Counted from the first letter of the stretch, positions 8,177-17,944 are shown. The stretch is 64,000 nucleotides of DNA from Desulforapulum autotrophicum (GCA_020723285.1 DYJE01000017.1:28090-92089); one strand, 5' to 3'. Translations and numbers: made by a program. The notes: generated from the sequence alone by a model not told the origin.

Positions 8177-10349
8177 ACTTCAAGTCCGCATTCCCGTAAC
8201 CGTAATACCCGTATCTTCCGTAATAATCGTAAGTCCCTTTCCGTTCGTCGGCTCCGTTGATGACGAGGCCCGTCACGTGTATCCGCAGATCCCTGAGCTG
8301 TTTGACACCTTTTTTCGCGATGTCGTAGGTCGTTTTGCCTGCACGGGCCACAAGGAGAACGCCGTCGGCCACGTTGCTGAGAATCAGGGCGTCGGAAACT
8401 GAAAAGAGGGGCGGCGAATCCAGGATGATGATGTCGTAATCCACCCTCAGGCGGTCGATAAGGCTCGTGAAACGCCGGGAGCTGAGAAGCTCCGAGGGAT
8501 CGGGAGGGGTCGGCCCCGCCGTCAGAAGACTCATGGCCGGGACGGTTGTGATGGAAAGCTCTGTATCCCCGGCGAGATAGGTGCTGAGCCCCAGAGTGTT
8601 GGGGACTCCGTAAACGCTGTGGGTTCTTGGACGCCTCAGGTCGGCGTCCAGAATCAGCACTTTTTTGCCGATCTGGGCCATGGCCGAGGCGATGTTGGAC
8701 ACGGTGGTGGTTTTCCCTTCCCTGGGAGACATACTTGTCACGAGAAGGCAGGCCGGAGGATGGTCAGCCGAAGAAAGAAGCACGGCTGTCCGGATGGCTT
8801 TGTAATTTTCGGATAATTCGGACAGAGGCTCAAGGGCCACCATGTGCTCCACGTTTTTCTTTTTGCTGCGGAGAAAAGAGATCACGCCAAGCACTGGAAC
8901 GCCGAGTCGCTGCTCGGCTTCATCGGCGGATTTGATGGTGTTGTCCAGATAATCGACGAAAAAGGCGAGCCCGATGCCGAAAAGAAGTCCGAGAATGAGG
9001 CCGAGGGCGAGTTTTCGTTTTTTGTGTGTGCTGACCGGCTGATCGGGGACTTTCGCGGCCTGGACCGTCCAGACGTTGACGGTCTGGATTTTTTCAGCCA
9101 TGGCCTGTTCCTTGATTTTCGATTCCAGGGCACCGTAAAGATTACGGTTCGACTCAGCGTCACGCTTCAGGATTTTATACTGGATGTATTTGTCGTTGAG
9201 ATTGTTCGCCTCGTTTTTAGCCTGGGCCAGAAGCTGGTTCAGGTCCTTTTCATGGGTTTTTGCCAGTTCGTAGTCGTTGGTGATTTCCTGGATCAGGCGT
9301 TTCACTTCTTTGGCGCGGCTTTCTTCAAGCCCTTCGAGGGCGTTCTGGGCCTTGATCATGGACGGGTGTTTGCGGCCGAATTTTCTGGAATACTCGATCA
9401 CGGTCTGCTCGGCCCGGATGATGTCCTGACGGAGATCCTGGAGTACCTTGTTGCCTGATATTTCGGGAATGGTTTCGGCCTCGCCGGGCTTCAGGTTTTT
9501 CAACGCGTTCGTGACCGCTTCGAGCTGCTTTCGCTTGGTTTCGGCCTGGGTCAGCTGGCTGCTGAGGGCCGCCATTTTTTCAGGCACGATGGCAATTTTG
9601 TCTTCGATGGTGACGATGTCCTTTTCACGCATGTAGTCGCTCAGGGCTCTTTCTGTCTGTTCCAGCCGGTGACGCTCTTCATCGGCTTTTTTGCTCATCC
9701 AGTCCACGGCGTAGCTGGCGGATTTCATGCGCATGTCCAGAAGTTCGTCGTTGTAGGCTTTGACAAGACCCTCGGCCACCATCTGGGCGATGACTGGGTT
9801 TTTGGAGGTGTAGGCGATTTCGATGATGCGGGTGTCTTTCACCGGAGTGAGTTCGGTGTTCCTGATGATCATTTCGGCGATGACTTCAGCATCGGAAGGG
9901 CCGACCCGCTTTTTTCTCAAGGCTTCGGGAAGAGCGTCGGTGACCGCCTTTTCATCATGGTCACGGCCATTCACAACCCCCTTGAACCATATGGAAACGG
10001 CGGAGGGTTTTTCGCTTTCCGCAAGAAAAAAAAGCTTGTACGTGGTGTCAAGGGCCAGGGACTTCACGACCCGAAGGGCCACTGAGGACCCGGTGATGAT
10101 ATTGGCCTGGGTTTCGAGAAACTCGGGGTCCCAGGATCTGTAGGCGTACACACTGCTTTCCACCAGCGGGTTGGGGTCGCTTTTTTCCACGAGAATCCGT
10201 GTGGTGGACCGGTAAAGAGGCACACGCGACGATGTGAAGGCTGCGATGACACTTAAAGTGAAAACGATGATGAAGACGGATAAAACCAGGTTCCTTCGTT
10301 TGCGGATCACCCGGATGTAGTCTCTCAAATGAATTTCTTTTTCCTGCAT
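8175..10349 (-). CDS. Exopolysaccharide chain-length determinant / bacterial tyrosine kinase (Wzc-like)
   Basis: Inner-membrane polysaccharide co-polymerase fused to a BY-kinase, 724 residues. A Wzz-type domain with an N-terminal membrane helix (LVLSVFIIVFTLSVIAAF, about 19-36) is followed by a long periplasmic coiled coil and a second membrane helix near 450 (LALGLILGLLFGIGLAFFVD). The C-terminal kinase has Walker A (SPREGKTTT), Walker A' (VLILDADLRRPR) and Walker B (IIILDSP). The extreme C-terminus is a tyrosine cluster, YDYYGRYGYYGYG, the expected autophosphorylation tail. It is the last gene of the minus-strand export operon, 52 bp downstream of the Wza-like exporter. Confidence 0.95.
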   Translation of the reverse strand: MQEKEIHLRDYIRVIRKRRNLVLSVFIIVFTLSVIAAFTSSRVPLYRSTTRILVEKSDPNPLVESSVYAYRSWDPEFLETQANIITGSSVALRVVKSLALDTTYKLFFLAESEKPSAVSIWFKGVVNGRDHDEKAVTDALPEALRKKRVGPSDAEVIAEMIIRNTELTPVKDTRIIEIAYTSKNPVIAQMVAEGLVKAYNDELLDMRMKSASYAVDWMSKKADEERHRLEQTERALSDYMREKDIVTIEDKIAIVPEKMAALSSQLTQAETKRKQLEAVTNALKNLKPGEAETIPEISGNKVLQDLRQDIIRAEQTVIEYSRKFGRKHPSMIKAQNALEGLEESRAKEVKRLIQEITNDYELAKTHEKDLNQLLAQAKNEANNLNDKYIQYKILKRDAESNRNLYGALESKIKEQAMAEKIQTVNVWTVQAAKVPDQPVSTHKKRKLALGLILGLLFGIGLAFFVDYLDNTIKSADEAEQRLGVPVLGVISFLRSKKKNVEHMVALEPLSELSENYKAIRTAVLLSSADHPPACLLVTSMSPREGKTTTVSNIASAMAQIGKKVLILDADLRRPRTHSVYGVPNTLGLSTYLAGDTELSITTVPAMSLLTAGPTPPDPSELLSSRRFTSLIDRLRVDYDIIILDSPPLFSVSDALILSNVADGVLLVARAGKTTYDIAKKGVKQLRDLRIHVTGLVINGADERKGTYDYYGRYGYYGYGNADLK

Positions 10350-10401
10350 GGTTTGTCCGGAACAGAGTAAAGTTTAGGGTTATGGAACGTCAGGCGGGCG
10401 A

Positions 10402-10959
10402 TCAGAAAAAACTTTCGGGAATCACCACCACATCGCCCGGCAGTACGCGCTCATCCAGAGGGACCCGTTCCCTGATTTCTTTTTTCTCTCCATCCGTCCT
10501 GATGATATTGGCGTATTTTTTAGAGGCCTTGGCCGTGTAGCCGGATGCCATGGTCACCAGAATCATGACGGTGGTGTCTTCGTCCAGTTCATAACGGCCG
10601 GGTTTGGAGACTTCGCCCAAAATGCTCGCTTTCCGGCTTTTGTATTCATCGATGAACACCGTGATCTGGGGATTGACAAGATACTCCTCCCGGACATATT
10701 CGGCGGCCAGTTTTTTTGAAAGATCCGCCGCTGTAACTCCGGCGGCCTGAATGTTTCCCAGAAAAGGGACTTTGATGGAGCCTTCGTCACTGACCCGTAC
10801 CGTGAGAGACAGGTCGTCGTGGCCGTAAACGGAAATGGTCAGGCGGTCTCCGGTGCCGATCTTGAAATCCTGGGCTGCTGAAAAAACGGGGCATGAAAGA
10901 ATGAAGCTGAATATGGCCAGGTATATCAATGAGGTTTTCACTATACTATCGGGTTTCAT
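10402..10959 (-). CDS. Polysaccharide export protein (Wza/EpsA-like)
   Basis: A 185-residue exported protein with an N-terminal signal (SLIYLAIFSFILSCPVFSAA). A poly_export domain begins FKIGTGDRLTISVYGHDDL and is followed by one SLBB-type domain (ILGEVSKPGRYELDEDTTVM). It is much shorter than E. coli Wza, matching the short single-SLBB exporters that work with a separate outer-membrane protein. A Cys in the signal region (ILSC) could be a lipobox, but cleavage after FSA is equally plausible. It lies between the barrel protein and the Wzc-like kinase in one operon. Confidence 0.92.
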   Translation of the reverse strand: MKPDSIVKTSLIYLAIFSFILSCPVFSAAQDFKIGTGDRLTISVYGHDDLSLTVRVSDEGSIKVPFLGNIQAAGVTAADLSKKLAAEYVREEYLVNPQITVFIDEYKSRKASILGEVSKPGRYELDEDTTVMILVTMASGYTAKASKKYANIIRTDGEKKEIRERVPLDERVLPGDVVVIPESFF

Positions 10960-11004
10960 GTGCGTTTACATCTGTCTTGTCTGTTTTTCATGAGTCTCTG
11001 CGTG

Positions 11005-12264
11005 TCACAGGGTGGCTGACATGCTGATGAGCATTGTGTTTTTTGAATAGTCCTCATCCGCGTCTCGTCCCCCGGATCTTACGGTTTCGAAGGTGTATGC
11101 CGCGTTGAACGACAACCAGTCGTTGTAGATATACGAGAGAGACGGTGAAAAGTCCATGGTCAGATCTTTTCTTGAAAGTCTTCCATAATCCTCGTGATTG
11201 TAGAAGAAACTGAAAAAACCGGAGATTCGCTCTGTGATGGCCTGTTCATACACCGCCAGCAGATTGTTTGACCTGATGAAATAGGCGTTGTCCTCGTCGG
11301 TTTCGATGAACTCGTTTCGGCCCGTGAGACTGACGGAGCTTCGGCCGGTAACGGCATAGTCGGCTTTCAGTTCCAGCTTGAGGGTGGTGCTGTCCCCGTA
11401 GATCGATCGGCTGAAATCCTTTACGTGATAGCCGGTTTTGAAACTTCCGGTTGTTTTATCCGTGATGTCCCAGCGGACTCCCACCAGGTATTCCTGCTCG
11501 ATACTGTCGATGGATTTTCCCGGATCGGTGCTGTTGTTGTAGTCGATGTCCATCCGGACATATTGAAAGAAGAGGGATGTTTTGGGGAAGATGTCAAAAA
11601 AACCATAAGCCGATAACGTGCGGTCGGTTCGATCCTTGACGTCTGCTTTTCGTTCGTAGTCCACGGCGTAAAGGGAGTAATCCAGCCGGAATTTCAGCTT
11701 TTCCGTCGGGGTGTAGGCTATGGAGGGGCTCAGATAATGTCCTTTGAAATCGATATTGTCAAGATTCTGCTCAATCTCGTCATGGGATGAGACGGACTGG
11801 CCCAGGAATTCCAGGGAAAGGCCGCCGGGCGTGTTGTAAAGGGCATAGCCTTCCACCGTCTGGTTGATGTCGTTATGACGGGTGTTTTTAACATACGTTT
11901 CAATTTCGGGACTGTAGAGGACATAGGTCTGGTAGCGGACGTCGTCGTTGTCGTTGAAACGGGACAGGGTGACTCCACCCGGCGATTCGGCGGCGGTTTC
12001 CACAGCGATGACCTGTCTGTCCGCTCCGGGAGCTGCCAGCCAGACGCCGGGGCGTGTGTAGAAAACCATGTCGCTTCGTTTGCTTCCGGAGGAGTCGTAG
12101 ATATTGTCAGACCCTCTGGATTCCAGGGTGATGAAAGGATGGACGTGGTTTTCGTCTCCGAAAAGTCCGCTGAAATCCAGTGCGGCGCAAAGGCCGGGCA
12201 GGAAAAGCGAACCCAGGCAGAGCAAGGTTGAAACCAGGGTTTGTCCGATCCGGGTAACATTCAT
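11005..12264 (-). CDS. Outer-membrane beta-barrel protein of the exopolysaccharide system
   Basis: A 419-residue exported protein. After a signal peptide (TLVSTLLCLGSLFLPGLCAA) the sequence is a succession of short amphipathic strands rich in alternating aromatic and polar residues, ending in a hydrophobic final strand (NTMLISMSATL). This is the pattern of the outer-membrane barrels found next to Wza/Wzc genes in PEP-CTERM/EpsL-type loci. It most likely forms or helps the outer-membrane exit for polysaccharide. It lies 45 bp upstream of the exporter gene and 39 bp downstream of the secreted repeat protein. No catalytic motif is visible. Confidence 0.8.
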   Translation of the reverse strand: MNVTRIGQTLVSTLLCLGSLFLPGLCAALDFSGLFGDENHVHPFITLESRGSDNIYDSSGSKRSDMVFYTRPGVWLAAPGADRQVIAVETAAESPGGVTLSRFNDNDDVRYQTYVLYSPEIETYVKNTRHNDINQTVEGYALYNTPGGLSLEFLGQSVSSHDEIEQNLDNIDFKGHYLSPSIAYTPTEKLKFRLDYSLYAVDYERKADVKDRTDRTLSAYGFFDIFPKTSLFFQYVRMDIDYNNSTDPGKSIDSIEQEYLVGVRWDITDKTTGSFKTGYHVKDFSRSIYGDSTTLKLELKADYAVTGRSSVSLTGRNEFIETDEDNAYFIRSNNLLAVYEQAITERISGFFSFFYNHEDYGRLSRKDLTMDFSPSLSYIYNDWLSFNAAYTFETVRSGGRDADEDYSKNTMLISMSATL

Positions 12265-12303
12265 GAAATCAGACCTTCGGTGTTCATGGGGTCTATGGTT
12301 TTA

Positions 12304-13275
12304 TCAGTATACACTCACGTTGCTCCGGTGCTTTTCACTGTCGATGGCGTCCCTTCTGTAATTGGCTCTGCCCGGGTCCGGGGGAGTGTACAAGAGGGCG
12401 GTTTTCGCTGTTTCCAGGGCGGCCGCCAGCGCCCGCCGGTCGATGGTGGGATCTGTGGACGCACAGTCCAGAATCCCTTTGTCGCTGACATTGAGGTCAA
12501 AGGCCGCTTTGACAACCGGGTAGTAGGCGTTGCTGGACCCCAGAGATGAAAGGATGATGCCACATTCGTCGGACCCGATGGACATGGCCGCCGACGTGGT
12601 GGCATAAACGTCCGCACCGGCACCGATGCAGGCTGCGACCACCTGTCCGATGTCTTTGATGTTGTGCGACAGGGCGGCTTCAAGGATGGCCCTGGGAGGA
12701 ACACCCGCTTTGACCGACGTTTCGATGGCCCCGGAAACATTGTGGCTTGACGCGATGGACGCCGACACCACGACCATGGGCTGGGCTCCGGCTTTGAGGC
12801 ATGAGGTGATGACGGTTTCCATGGATGCACCGGCGGTCATGGCGGCCGCAATGATGGTTTCCGTTTCATTGCTTGTGGCCAGAACGGCTTTGAGCACGGT
12901 TTCGATGGGGACGTTGGCGAGGAAACCGGCCTTGACCACACCGGATGGATCTCGGGTGACCCGTGTCAGGGAACGGAGAACGGGATCCACGGAGTCCCCG
13001 TCGATGGCCATGGTGGTCTGAATGATCACGTAAACCTGAACTCCAGAGGCCAGGGTTTCCTTGACCACTCGGTCGATAACCGATACATGTTCTCCGTCAC
13101 CTAAGGAGACCACGGCGCTTTGAAGCGCTTTGAACCAGTCTTTGTTCGCCGAGTGGGACGGGGTTCCTGTGCCGGCAAAATAAGTCAGGAATAAAGCAAG
13201 GCCCACCATGGTGATCACCCGTGGCAACGAACCGGGCGGTCTGAAGAATTTGAACATGGGATAAATATGTTTCAT
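12304..13275 (-). CDS. Secreted helical-repeat protein, function unknown
   Basis: First gene of the minus-strand exopolysaccharide operon, 323 residues. A hydrophobic segment at about 19-34 (RVITMVGLALFLTYFAG) looks like a signal or anchor. The mature part consists of degenerate units of about 17-18 residues, each a short hydrophobic helix followed by an Ala-Gly-Ala or similar turn. Examples are METVITSCLKAGA, IGQVVAACIGAGA and SGAIETSVKAGV. I know of no named family for it. The position suggests a periplasmic or outer-membrane scaffold for polysaccharide export; that is inference only. Three or more scattered cysteines may be functional. Confidence 0.7.
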   Translation of the reverse strand: MKHIYPMFKFFRPPGSLPRVITMVGLALFLTYFAGTGTPSHSANKDWFKALQSAVVSLGDGEHVSVIDRVVKETLASGVQVYVIIQTTMAIDGDSVDPVLRSLTRVTRDPSGVVKAGFLANVPIETVLKAVLATSNETETIIAAAMTAGASMETVITSCLKAGAQPMVVVSASIASSHNVSGAIETSVKAGVPPRAILEAALSHNIKDIGQVVAACIGAGADVYATTSAAMSIGSDECGIILSSLGSSNAYYPVVKAAFDLNVSDKGILDCASTDPTIDRRALAAALETAKTALLYTPPDPGRANYRRDAIDSEKHRSNVSVY

Positions 13276-13662
13276 GGCCTGTATTTCCTTTGTTCTTCAC
13301 CGGCTGTGACTGGTCATTCTGCCAGGGTGCTGATGATGTGGACGTTAAGATATCCCCCGGCAAATGAGAAACACCCCATTTTGAGGAAGATCATCGCATG
13401 ATCATGGAGATGAAATCCCCGGCCCATGGCCCTCACAGCTTATGAATTCGGATTGATGGTTGATCTCTACCAGAAAGTTTTTTGAGGGTCAACATATTGT
13501 TTATTTACTTGGAACACAGGGATTGCGGGGTTGTTTGCCGTCTCAATACTCTTTTCCGTCTTGAAGATCATGAGCATTCTCTTATGAAAAGCCCTTTGAT
13601 TTTCAGGTAGAAAAGAGGTATAAGCAAAATACTCATCATCATAAAAAGGACTGTAATAGCAG
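13276..13662. promoter_or_regulatory. Divergent promoter region of the exopolysaccharide locus
   Basis: A 387-bp gap between the minus-strand export operon and the plus-strand ligase. It must hold promoters in both directions. I see AT-rich stretches at about 13490-13520 and 13600-13650 but cannot name a convincing -10/-35 pair, and I recognise no riboswitch. AAGGA at about 13646-13650 precedes the ligase ATG. Confidence 0.4.
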
Positions 13663-16026
13663 ATGATTTCATGGATTTTCAGGCTTTATATCGGAATACT
13701 GATCATTGCCCCTTTATCCCTCGGGGCACGGGAGCCGTCCATTCTTTTCATGCTTGAAATCCTCTGCTTTTCAGGGCTTGCTCTGTATGTTCTGGCGTCT
13801 TTGAAAGAGTCTGCTCCGTTTTACCGGGTTCCGGGCATCATGCCTCTGGGGCTGATGATTTTTTTCATGATTGTCCAGGCGGTTCCTTGGCCGGCGGCTG
13901 TCGTCAGATTGATTTCACCTTCGGCTTACGATGTGTACAGCCGGACCCTGGGGGTGACGGGCCCGTTCCGGTTCATTACCCTGTCCCTCGATGTCAAAGC
14001 CACGATCCTTGAGACGCTTCGCTTTTCGGCGTATGCCTCTTTCTACATACTGACGGTGCAGCTTCTCAGCGACGGATCACGTTTGAAAAAAACAGTGAGG
14101 ATTCTCGCATCTCTCGGAGCGGTGGTGTCGGTTTACGCCCTGTCGGAACGTTTTTTTTCCAACGGAAAAATCTACTGGCTGTTTTCCATTCCACCCGGCA
14201 ACAACCATGTGGGGCCCTATGTCTACAAAAACCATTACGCGGGTTTTGTGGAAATGGTTTTTCCTTTGGTTTTCGCGGCGTTTCATTATTACCGGCCCCG
14301 GTTCACCTACGGATCGTTCCGGGAACGGCTGTTCGAAACCCTGACTCGCCCCCATGCCGACGCCCATATTCTTTTCGGGTTTGTCGCGCTTTTGATGGCC
14401 ACGTCCCAGTTTGTCAGTCTTTCAAGGGGAGGAATCATCTGCCTCAGCGCGTCGGTGGTTTTTTTTATTGTGGTCAGCCGTTTGAGGTCCAGGGCTGCAT
14501 CAACACGAACAGGGCGGAGCCATGCACTGCCCCTGTACTTTTTTCTGGTGGTTCTCTCGGTAAGCTGGTTCGGGTGGGATTCCGTGTTTCAGCGGTTTGA
14601 AGATTCCGTCAATCAGGGCATCACCCGGATGAACGGACGCCAGATTTTTTGGACGGACAGTCTTGAAATCATAAAGGATTATCCTCTTGCCGGCTCCGGC
14701 TTCGGTTCTTTCGGAGCGGTTTATCCCGGATACCGGACGTTTCCCGGCAATCAGATCGTGGACCATGCCCACAGCGATGCCCTTGAGCTTGCGGCGACCG
14801 GCGGAATTGCCGGGGTTGTGCTTATGAGTTTTTTCCTGATATCCGTGTTGCTGGGCAGCTTGATTCATTATGTCAAACGAAGGGATTCCTGGGCAGTTGC
14901 CATGGCCACGGGGGCCATGTCCGGGGGGCTGGCCATTCTTCTGCACAGCATGACGGATTTCAATTACTTCAGCAACGCCAACGGATTGTACATGTTTTTT
15001 CTGGCGGGCTTTCTTGTGGCGGCTTCCGGAGCCCGGTTCCGGTCAAACGGGCCGCCCCTTGCAGGTTTGATGAAGCCATTTCCGGTCAGGACCCTGGGGG
15101 CATTCGCTGTCGTTTTCATGGCCGTTTCCCTGTGGATCAACCCAGGAATCCTCAATGGCCGTCACGCTTTTTCAGCCCTTGACGGGGTGGTGATCGACGC
15201 CGGAACAACCCGCAAGACCCTTGACAACCTCGGGCTCAAGGCACTTGAAGCTGTCCGCGCAGACCCTCTGGAGGGCCGCTACGCCCTGGCACTGGCCATG
15301 GTTCATGACCGGGCAGGTCAGGCGGAGGCCGCTGAAATGTTATACCGAAAAGCCCTCCGGTTGAAACCTGCCCATGGGGAAACGGCTCAGAAGGCCGGTC
15401 GTTTTTACCTTGCCCGTGGAATCGGGGATCAAGGGGCTAAACTTATGACGGCGAGCCTTGCCCTTTCGAAAAGTGATGTGGAGCTCAGGCGTCACGGGGC
15501 GTCTTTCCTTCTTCACGCGGGCCGGAGAGACGAAGGGTTTGACGTGTTGAAAACCACCGTGGCGCTGGACCCCGGACCGTTCAGTGTTAAGGTCGCCGCA
15601 GCCATTATGGCGGATGCGGGGATTCCCGAAAATCTTTACGAACAGGCCATGCCCCAGTCAACACGGGCGCTGTACCATCTGGCCGATTATTTTGAATCCA
15701 CAGGCCATGCACACCGGGCCATCCAGCTGGAGGCAAAGGCCCTTGATCTGTTAAATCGTGAACACCCTGTTGAAACATGGATGATCACCCGGCCGTACAG
15801 AAAACGACTGGCTCAGGGAGACGCGGAAGGGGCACTTGATGTACTCCGTGCCGGGCTCCAGTACCTTCCGGATGACCCGGAACTTCTCTGTCTGGCCGCA
15901 GCGATGTATGAAAAAATGGGGATCATTCATAAGTCGCATGAATTGTACAATAAAATCCAAGTCGTTGACCCGATGAACCCCTGTCAGAAAAACCCTTCCG
16001 CCCCCTTTCCCAAAGGAAACCGTTGA
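13663..16026 (+). CDS. O-antigen ligase/polymerase-like membrane protein with C-terminal TPR domain
   Basis: A 787-residue protein. The first 480 or so residues are polytopic, with about ten to twelve hydrophobic segments. They include the Wzy_C/WaaL-type region PLAGSGFGSFGAVYPGYR followed by DHAHSDALELAATGG, where a conserved His and Arg are usual in the superfamily. The C-terminal 260 or so residues are soluble tetratricopeptide-like repeats (RYALALAMVHDRAGQAEAAE, KPAHGETAQKAGRFYLARG and others). It probably polymerises or transfers exopolysaccharide on the periplasmic side. The TPR part may dock partner proteins. It is followed by the priming sugar transferase. Confidence 0.85.
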   Translation: MISWIFRLYIGILIIAPLSLGAREPSILFMLEILCFSGLALYVLASLKESAPFYRVPGIMPLGLMIFFMIVQAVPWPAAVVRLISPSAYDVYSRTLGVTGPFRFITLSLDVKATILETLRFSAYASFYILTVQLLSDGSRLKKTVRILASLGAVVSVYALSERFFSNGKIYWLFSIPPGNNHVGPYVYKNHYAGFVEMVFPLVFAAFHYYRPRFTYGSFRERLFETLTRPHADAHILFGFVALLMATSQFVSLSRGGIICLSASVVFFIVVSRLRSRAASTRTGRSHALPLYFFLVVLSVSWFGWDSVFQRFEDSVNQGITRMNGRQIFWTDSLEIIKDYPLAGSGFGSFGAVYPGYRTFPGNQIVDHAHSDALELAATGGIAGVVLMSFFLISVLLGSLIHYVKRRDSWAVAMATGAMSGGLAILLHSMTDFNYFSNANGLYMFFLAGFLVAASGARFRSNGPPLAGLMKPFPVRTLGAFAVVFMAVSLWINPGILNGRHAFSALDGVVIDAGTTRKTLDNLGLKALEAVRADPLEGRYALALAMVHDRAGQAEAAEMLYRKALRLKPAHGETAQKAGRFYLARGIGDQGAKLMTASLALSKSDVELRRHGASFLLHAGRRDEGFDVLKTTVALDPGPFSVKVAAAIMADAGIPENLYEQAMPQSTRALYHLADYFESTGHAHRAIQLEAKALDLLNREHPVETWMITRPYRKRLAQGDAEGALDVLRAGLQYLPDDPELLCLAAAMYEKMGIIHKSHELYNKIQVVDPMNPCQKNPSAPFPKGNR

Positions 16027-16165
16027 TGATCCGGTGAAAAAAATAGATTTTTTATTCGCTCTTTTTTAAATGGACACTTGACAGGCGCTGTCATTCATTT
16101 TATGAGAAGAAAAAATCCACTATAAAATTCAAACATCTAAATGAGATACACCGGATTGTGCATTG

Positions 16166-17608
16166 ATGGTGAACGAGAAAAGCCAGCTGATATCAAGGCT
16201 TGAGGAATTTCTGGATTTGGTGTTGACGGTCTCGGCCTTTGTGGCCGCCTATTTCATCAAGCGGGATTTCCTGCCCGTGGAATTCAGGGGACTCGCCACC
16301 GAACCCAATTATTCCATGATTCTCCTGATGGTCATCATCTCATGGTATGTTGTTTTCACAGGATTTTACCGATACGGTTCCTACCGGTCCATGCCCCTTG
16401 GAAAAATCATAGGCAACGTGTTCACATGCGTGCTCATGGGTTTCCTGTTTCTGACTCTGGGGATGTATCTGTTCAAAATCACGGATGTCAGCCGGTCCAT
16501 GCTTCTCATCTTTGTCAGTCTCGATTTTTTCTTTCTGGCCGGAACCCGTGTGGCGGTGTTTTATTTTCTCAGATCCATCCGTGAACAAGGCTACAACACC
16601 CGGAGTGTGGTGGTGATCGGTACGAAAGAACGGGCCAAGGACGTCCTTACCGCGGTGTGGAGCCGGCACGGATCGGGCTACAGAATCATCGGATGTCTCG
16701 ACACGGACCTTCGGAGTGTGGGCCGTGAAGTCGTTCCGGGCGTTCGTGTGATCGACACCATCTCCCATCTGGAATCGGTGCTCAAGCGCCATGTGGTGGA
16801 TGAACTGATCGTGGCCATGCCCGTCAAGCTCATACCGGGAGCCGCGCGTCTCGTGGCCCTTGCGGAAAACATGGGGGTCAGCGTCCGGATCATTCCCGAC
16901 TGGCAGCTCCACGCCCTGATGTATGAACCGGCCATTGCCAAAGTCCATTTCGAGAATTTTCTCGATATTCCCACCATGGCTCTGCACATGGCACCTCCCG
17001 AACTGGGGGCCATGATGATCAAGCATCTCTTCGATTACGTGGTGTCCGCCGTTCTGCTGGTTCTGACGTCGCCCTTTTTCATCGTCACGGCTCTGGCTGT
17101 CAAGCTGAGTTCCAAAGGCCCGGTTTTCTTTGCTCAGGAAAGGGTCAGCATCCATGGTCGCGTGTTCAGGCTGTACAAATTCAGGACCATGGTGGACAAC
17201 GCCGACGCCCTTCTTGACGGGCTGAAACCCCTGAACGAATCCGACGGGCCGGTGTTCAAAATCACCAAAGATCCACGGATCATTCCATACCTCGGAACCT
17301 TTTTACGGAAAACAGGTCTCGATGAACTTCCCCAGCTGATCAATGTGCTCAAAGGGGAAATGAGCCTCATCGGACCGCGCCCGCCCATACCCAGTGAAGT
17401 GGAGAAATACGAGATCTGGCAGAGGCGGCGGCTTTCCATGAAACCCGGCCTGTCCTGCACCTGGCAGGTTTCTCCCCGCAGGAACGATATCAGTTTCGAA
17501 GGCTGGATGCGCATGGATCTGGACTACATCGACAACTGGTCCGTCTGGCTGGACTGCAAGATCTTTTTCCTCACGGTGCGAACCGTTCTTTTCGGCAGCG
17601 GCCGTTAA
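16166..17608 (+). CDS. Polyprenyl-phosphate glycosyl-1-phosphate transferase (exopolysaccharide priming enzyme)
   Basis: Transfers a sugar-1-phosphate to undecaprenyl phosphate to start repeat-unit synthesis. The N-terminal half has about four membrane helices and a CoA-binding-like/PglD-type Rossmann region (VVVIGTKERAKDV). The C-terminal bac_transf domain follows one more helix and shows KLSSKGPVFFAQERV, LYKFRTM, LRKTGLDELPQLINVLKGEM, SLIGPRPP and PGLSCTWQVSPR, all diagnostic. Length is about 480 residues, usual for WbaP/EpsE-type enzymes. ATG at 16166 is preferred over TTG at 16163; no strong ribosome-binding site distinguishes them. Confidence 0.95.
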   Translation: MVNEKSQLISRLEEFLDLVLTVSAFVAAYFIKRDFLPVEFRGLATEPNYSMILLMVIISWYVVFTGFYRYGSYRSMPLGKIIGNVFTCVLMGFLFLTLGMYLFKITDVSRSMLLIFVSLDFFFLAGTRVAVFYFLRSIREQGYNTRSVVVIGTKERAKDVLTAVWSRHGSGYRIIGCLDTDLRSVGREVVPGVRVIDTISHLESVLKRHVVDELIVAMPVKLIPGAARLVALAENMGVSVRIIPDWQLHALMYEPAIAKVHFENFLDIPTMALHMAPPELGAMMIKHLFDYVVSAVLLVLTSPFFIVTALAVKLSSKGPVFFAQERVSIHGRVFRLYKFRTMVDNADALLDGLKPLNESDGPVFKITKDPRIIPYLGTFLRKTGLDELPQLINVLKGEMSLIGPRPPIPSEVEKYEIWQRRRLSMKPGLSCTWQVSPRRNDISFEGWMRMDLDYIDNWSVWLDCKIFFLTVRTVLFGSGR

Positions 17609-17790
17609 TCCTTGTCAGGCGCTTTGCCTCAGGAATGCGTTGTCAATTGCGATCATGTTCAGACCGTTTCAAAAGGCAAAATCGGCGCACTGATCACCTG
17701 TCTTTCACGATCACGGATGACGGAGGTTGGGCAGGCCATCTGCTTCGCGCTCGACATTCAGCCGTGAACGGAGCATGGACGCTGTTTTTT

Positions 17791-17940
17791 GATGGCGTCG
17801 TAAAAAGTCCCATATGCGGCGTTATAGTGTTTGGCCAGACACTCGACATACTATATGTATGCCGTAGCAAGTGGCCAAACACTATGCCTTGCCTCTGGGC
17901 CTTTTTCCATAGCCATCGGGCGACTTTTTACGAGTCCATC
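17791..17940. repeat. 150-bp MITE-like long palindrome (complete copy)
   Basis: The outer arms are GATGGCGTCGTAAAAAGTC (17791-17809) and its complement at 17922-17940, matching at 17 of 19 positions. Inside lies a second, perfect 14-bp inverted pair (17824-17837 with 17872-17885) around a small AT-rich dyad. The whole unit would fold into one long hairpin. Its first 52 bases recur exactly at 63949-64000. It contains no open frame and sits directly before the stop codon of the Sir2 gene, so it may also act as a terminator. The upstream 17609-17790 holds nothing I recognise. Confidence 0.85.
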
Positions 17941-17944
17941 TTTT

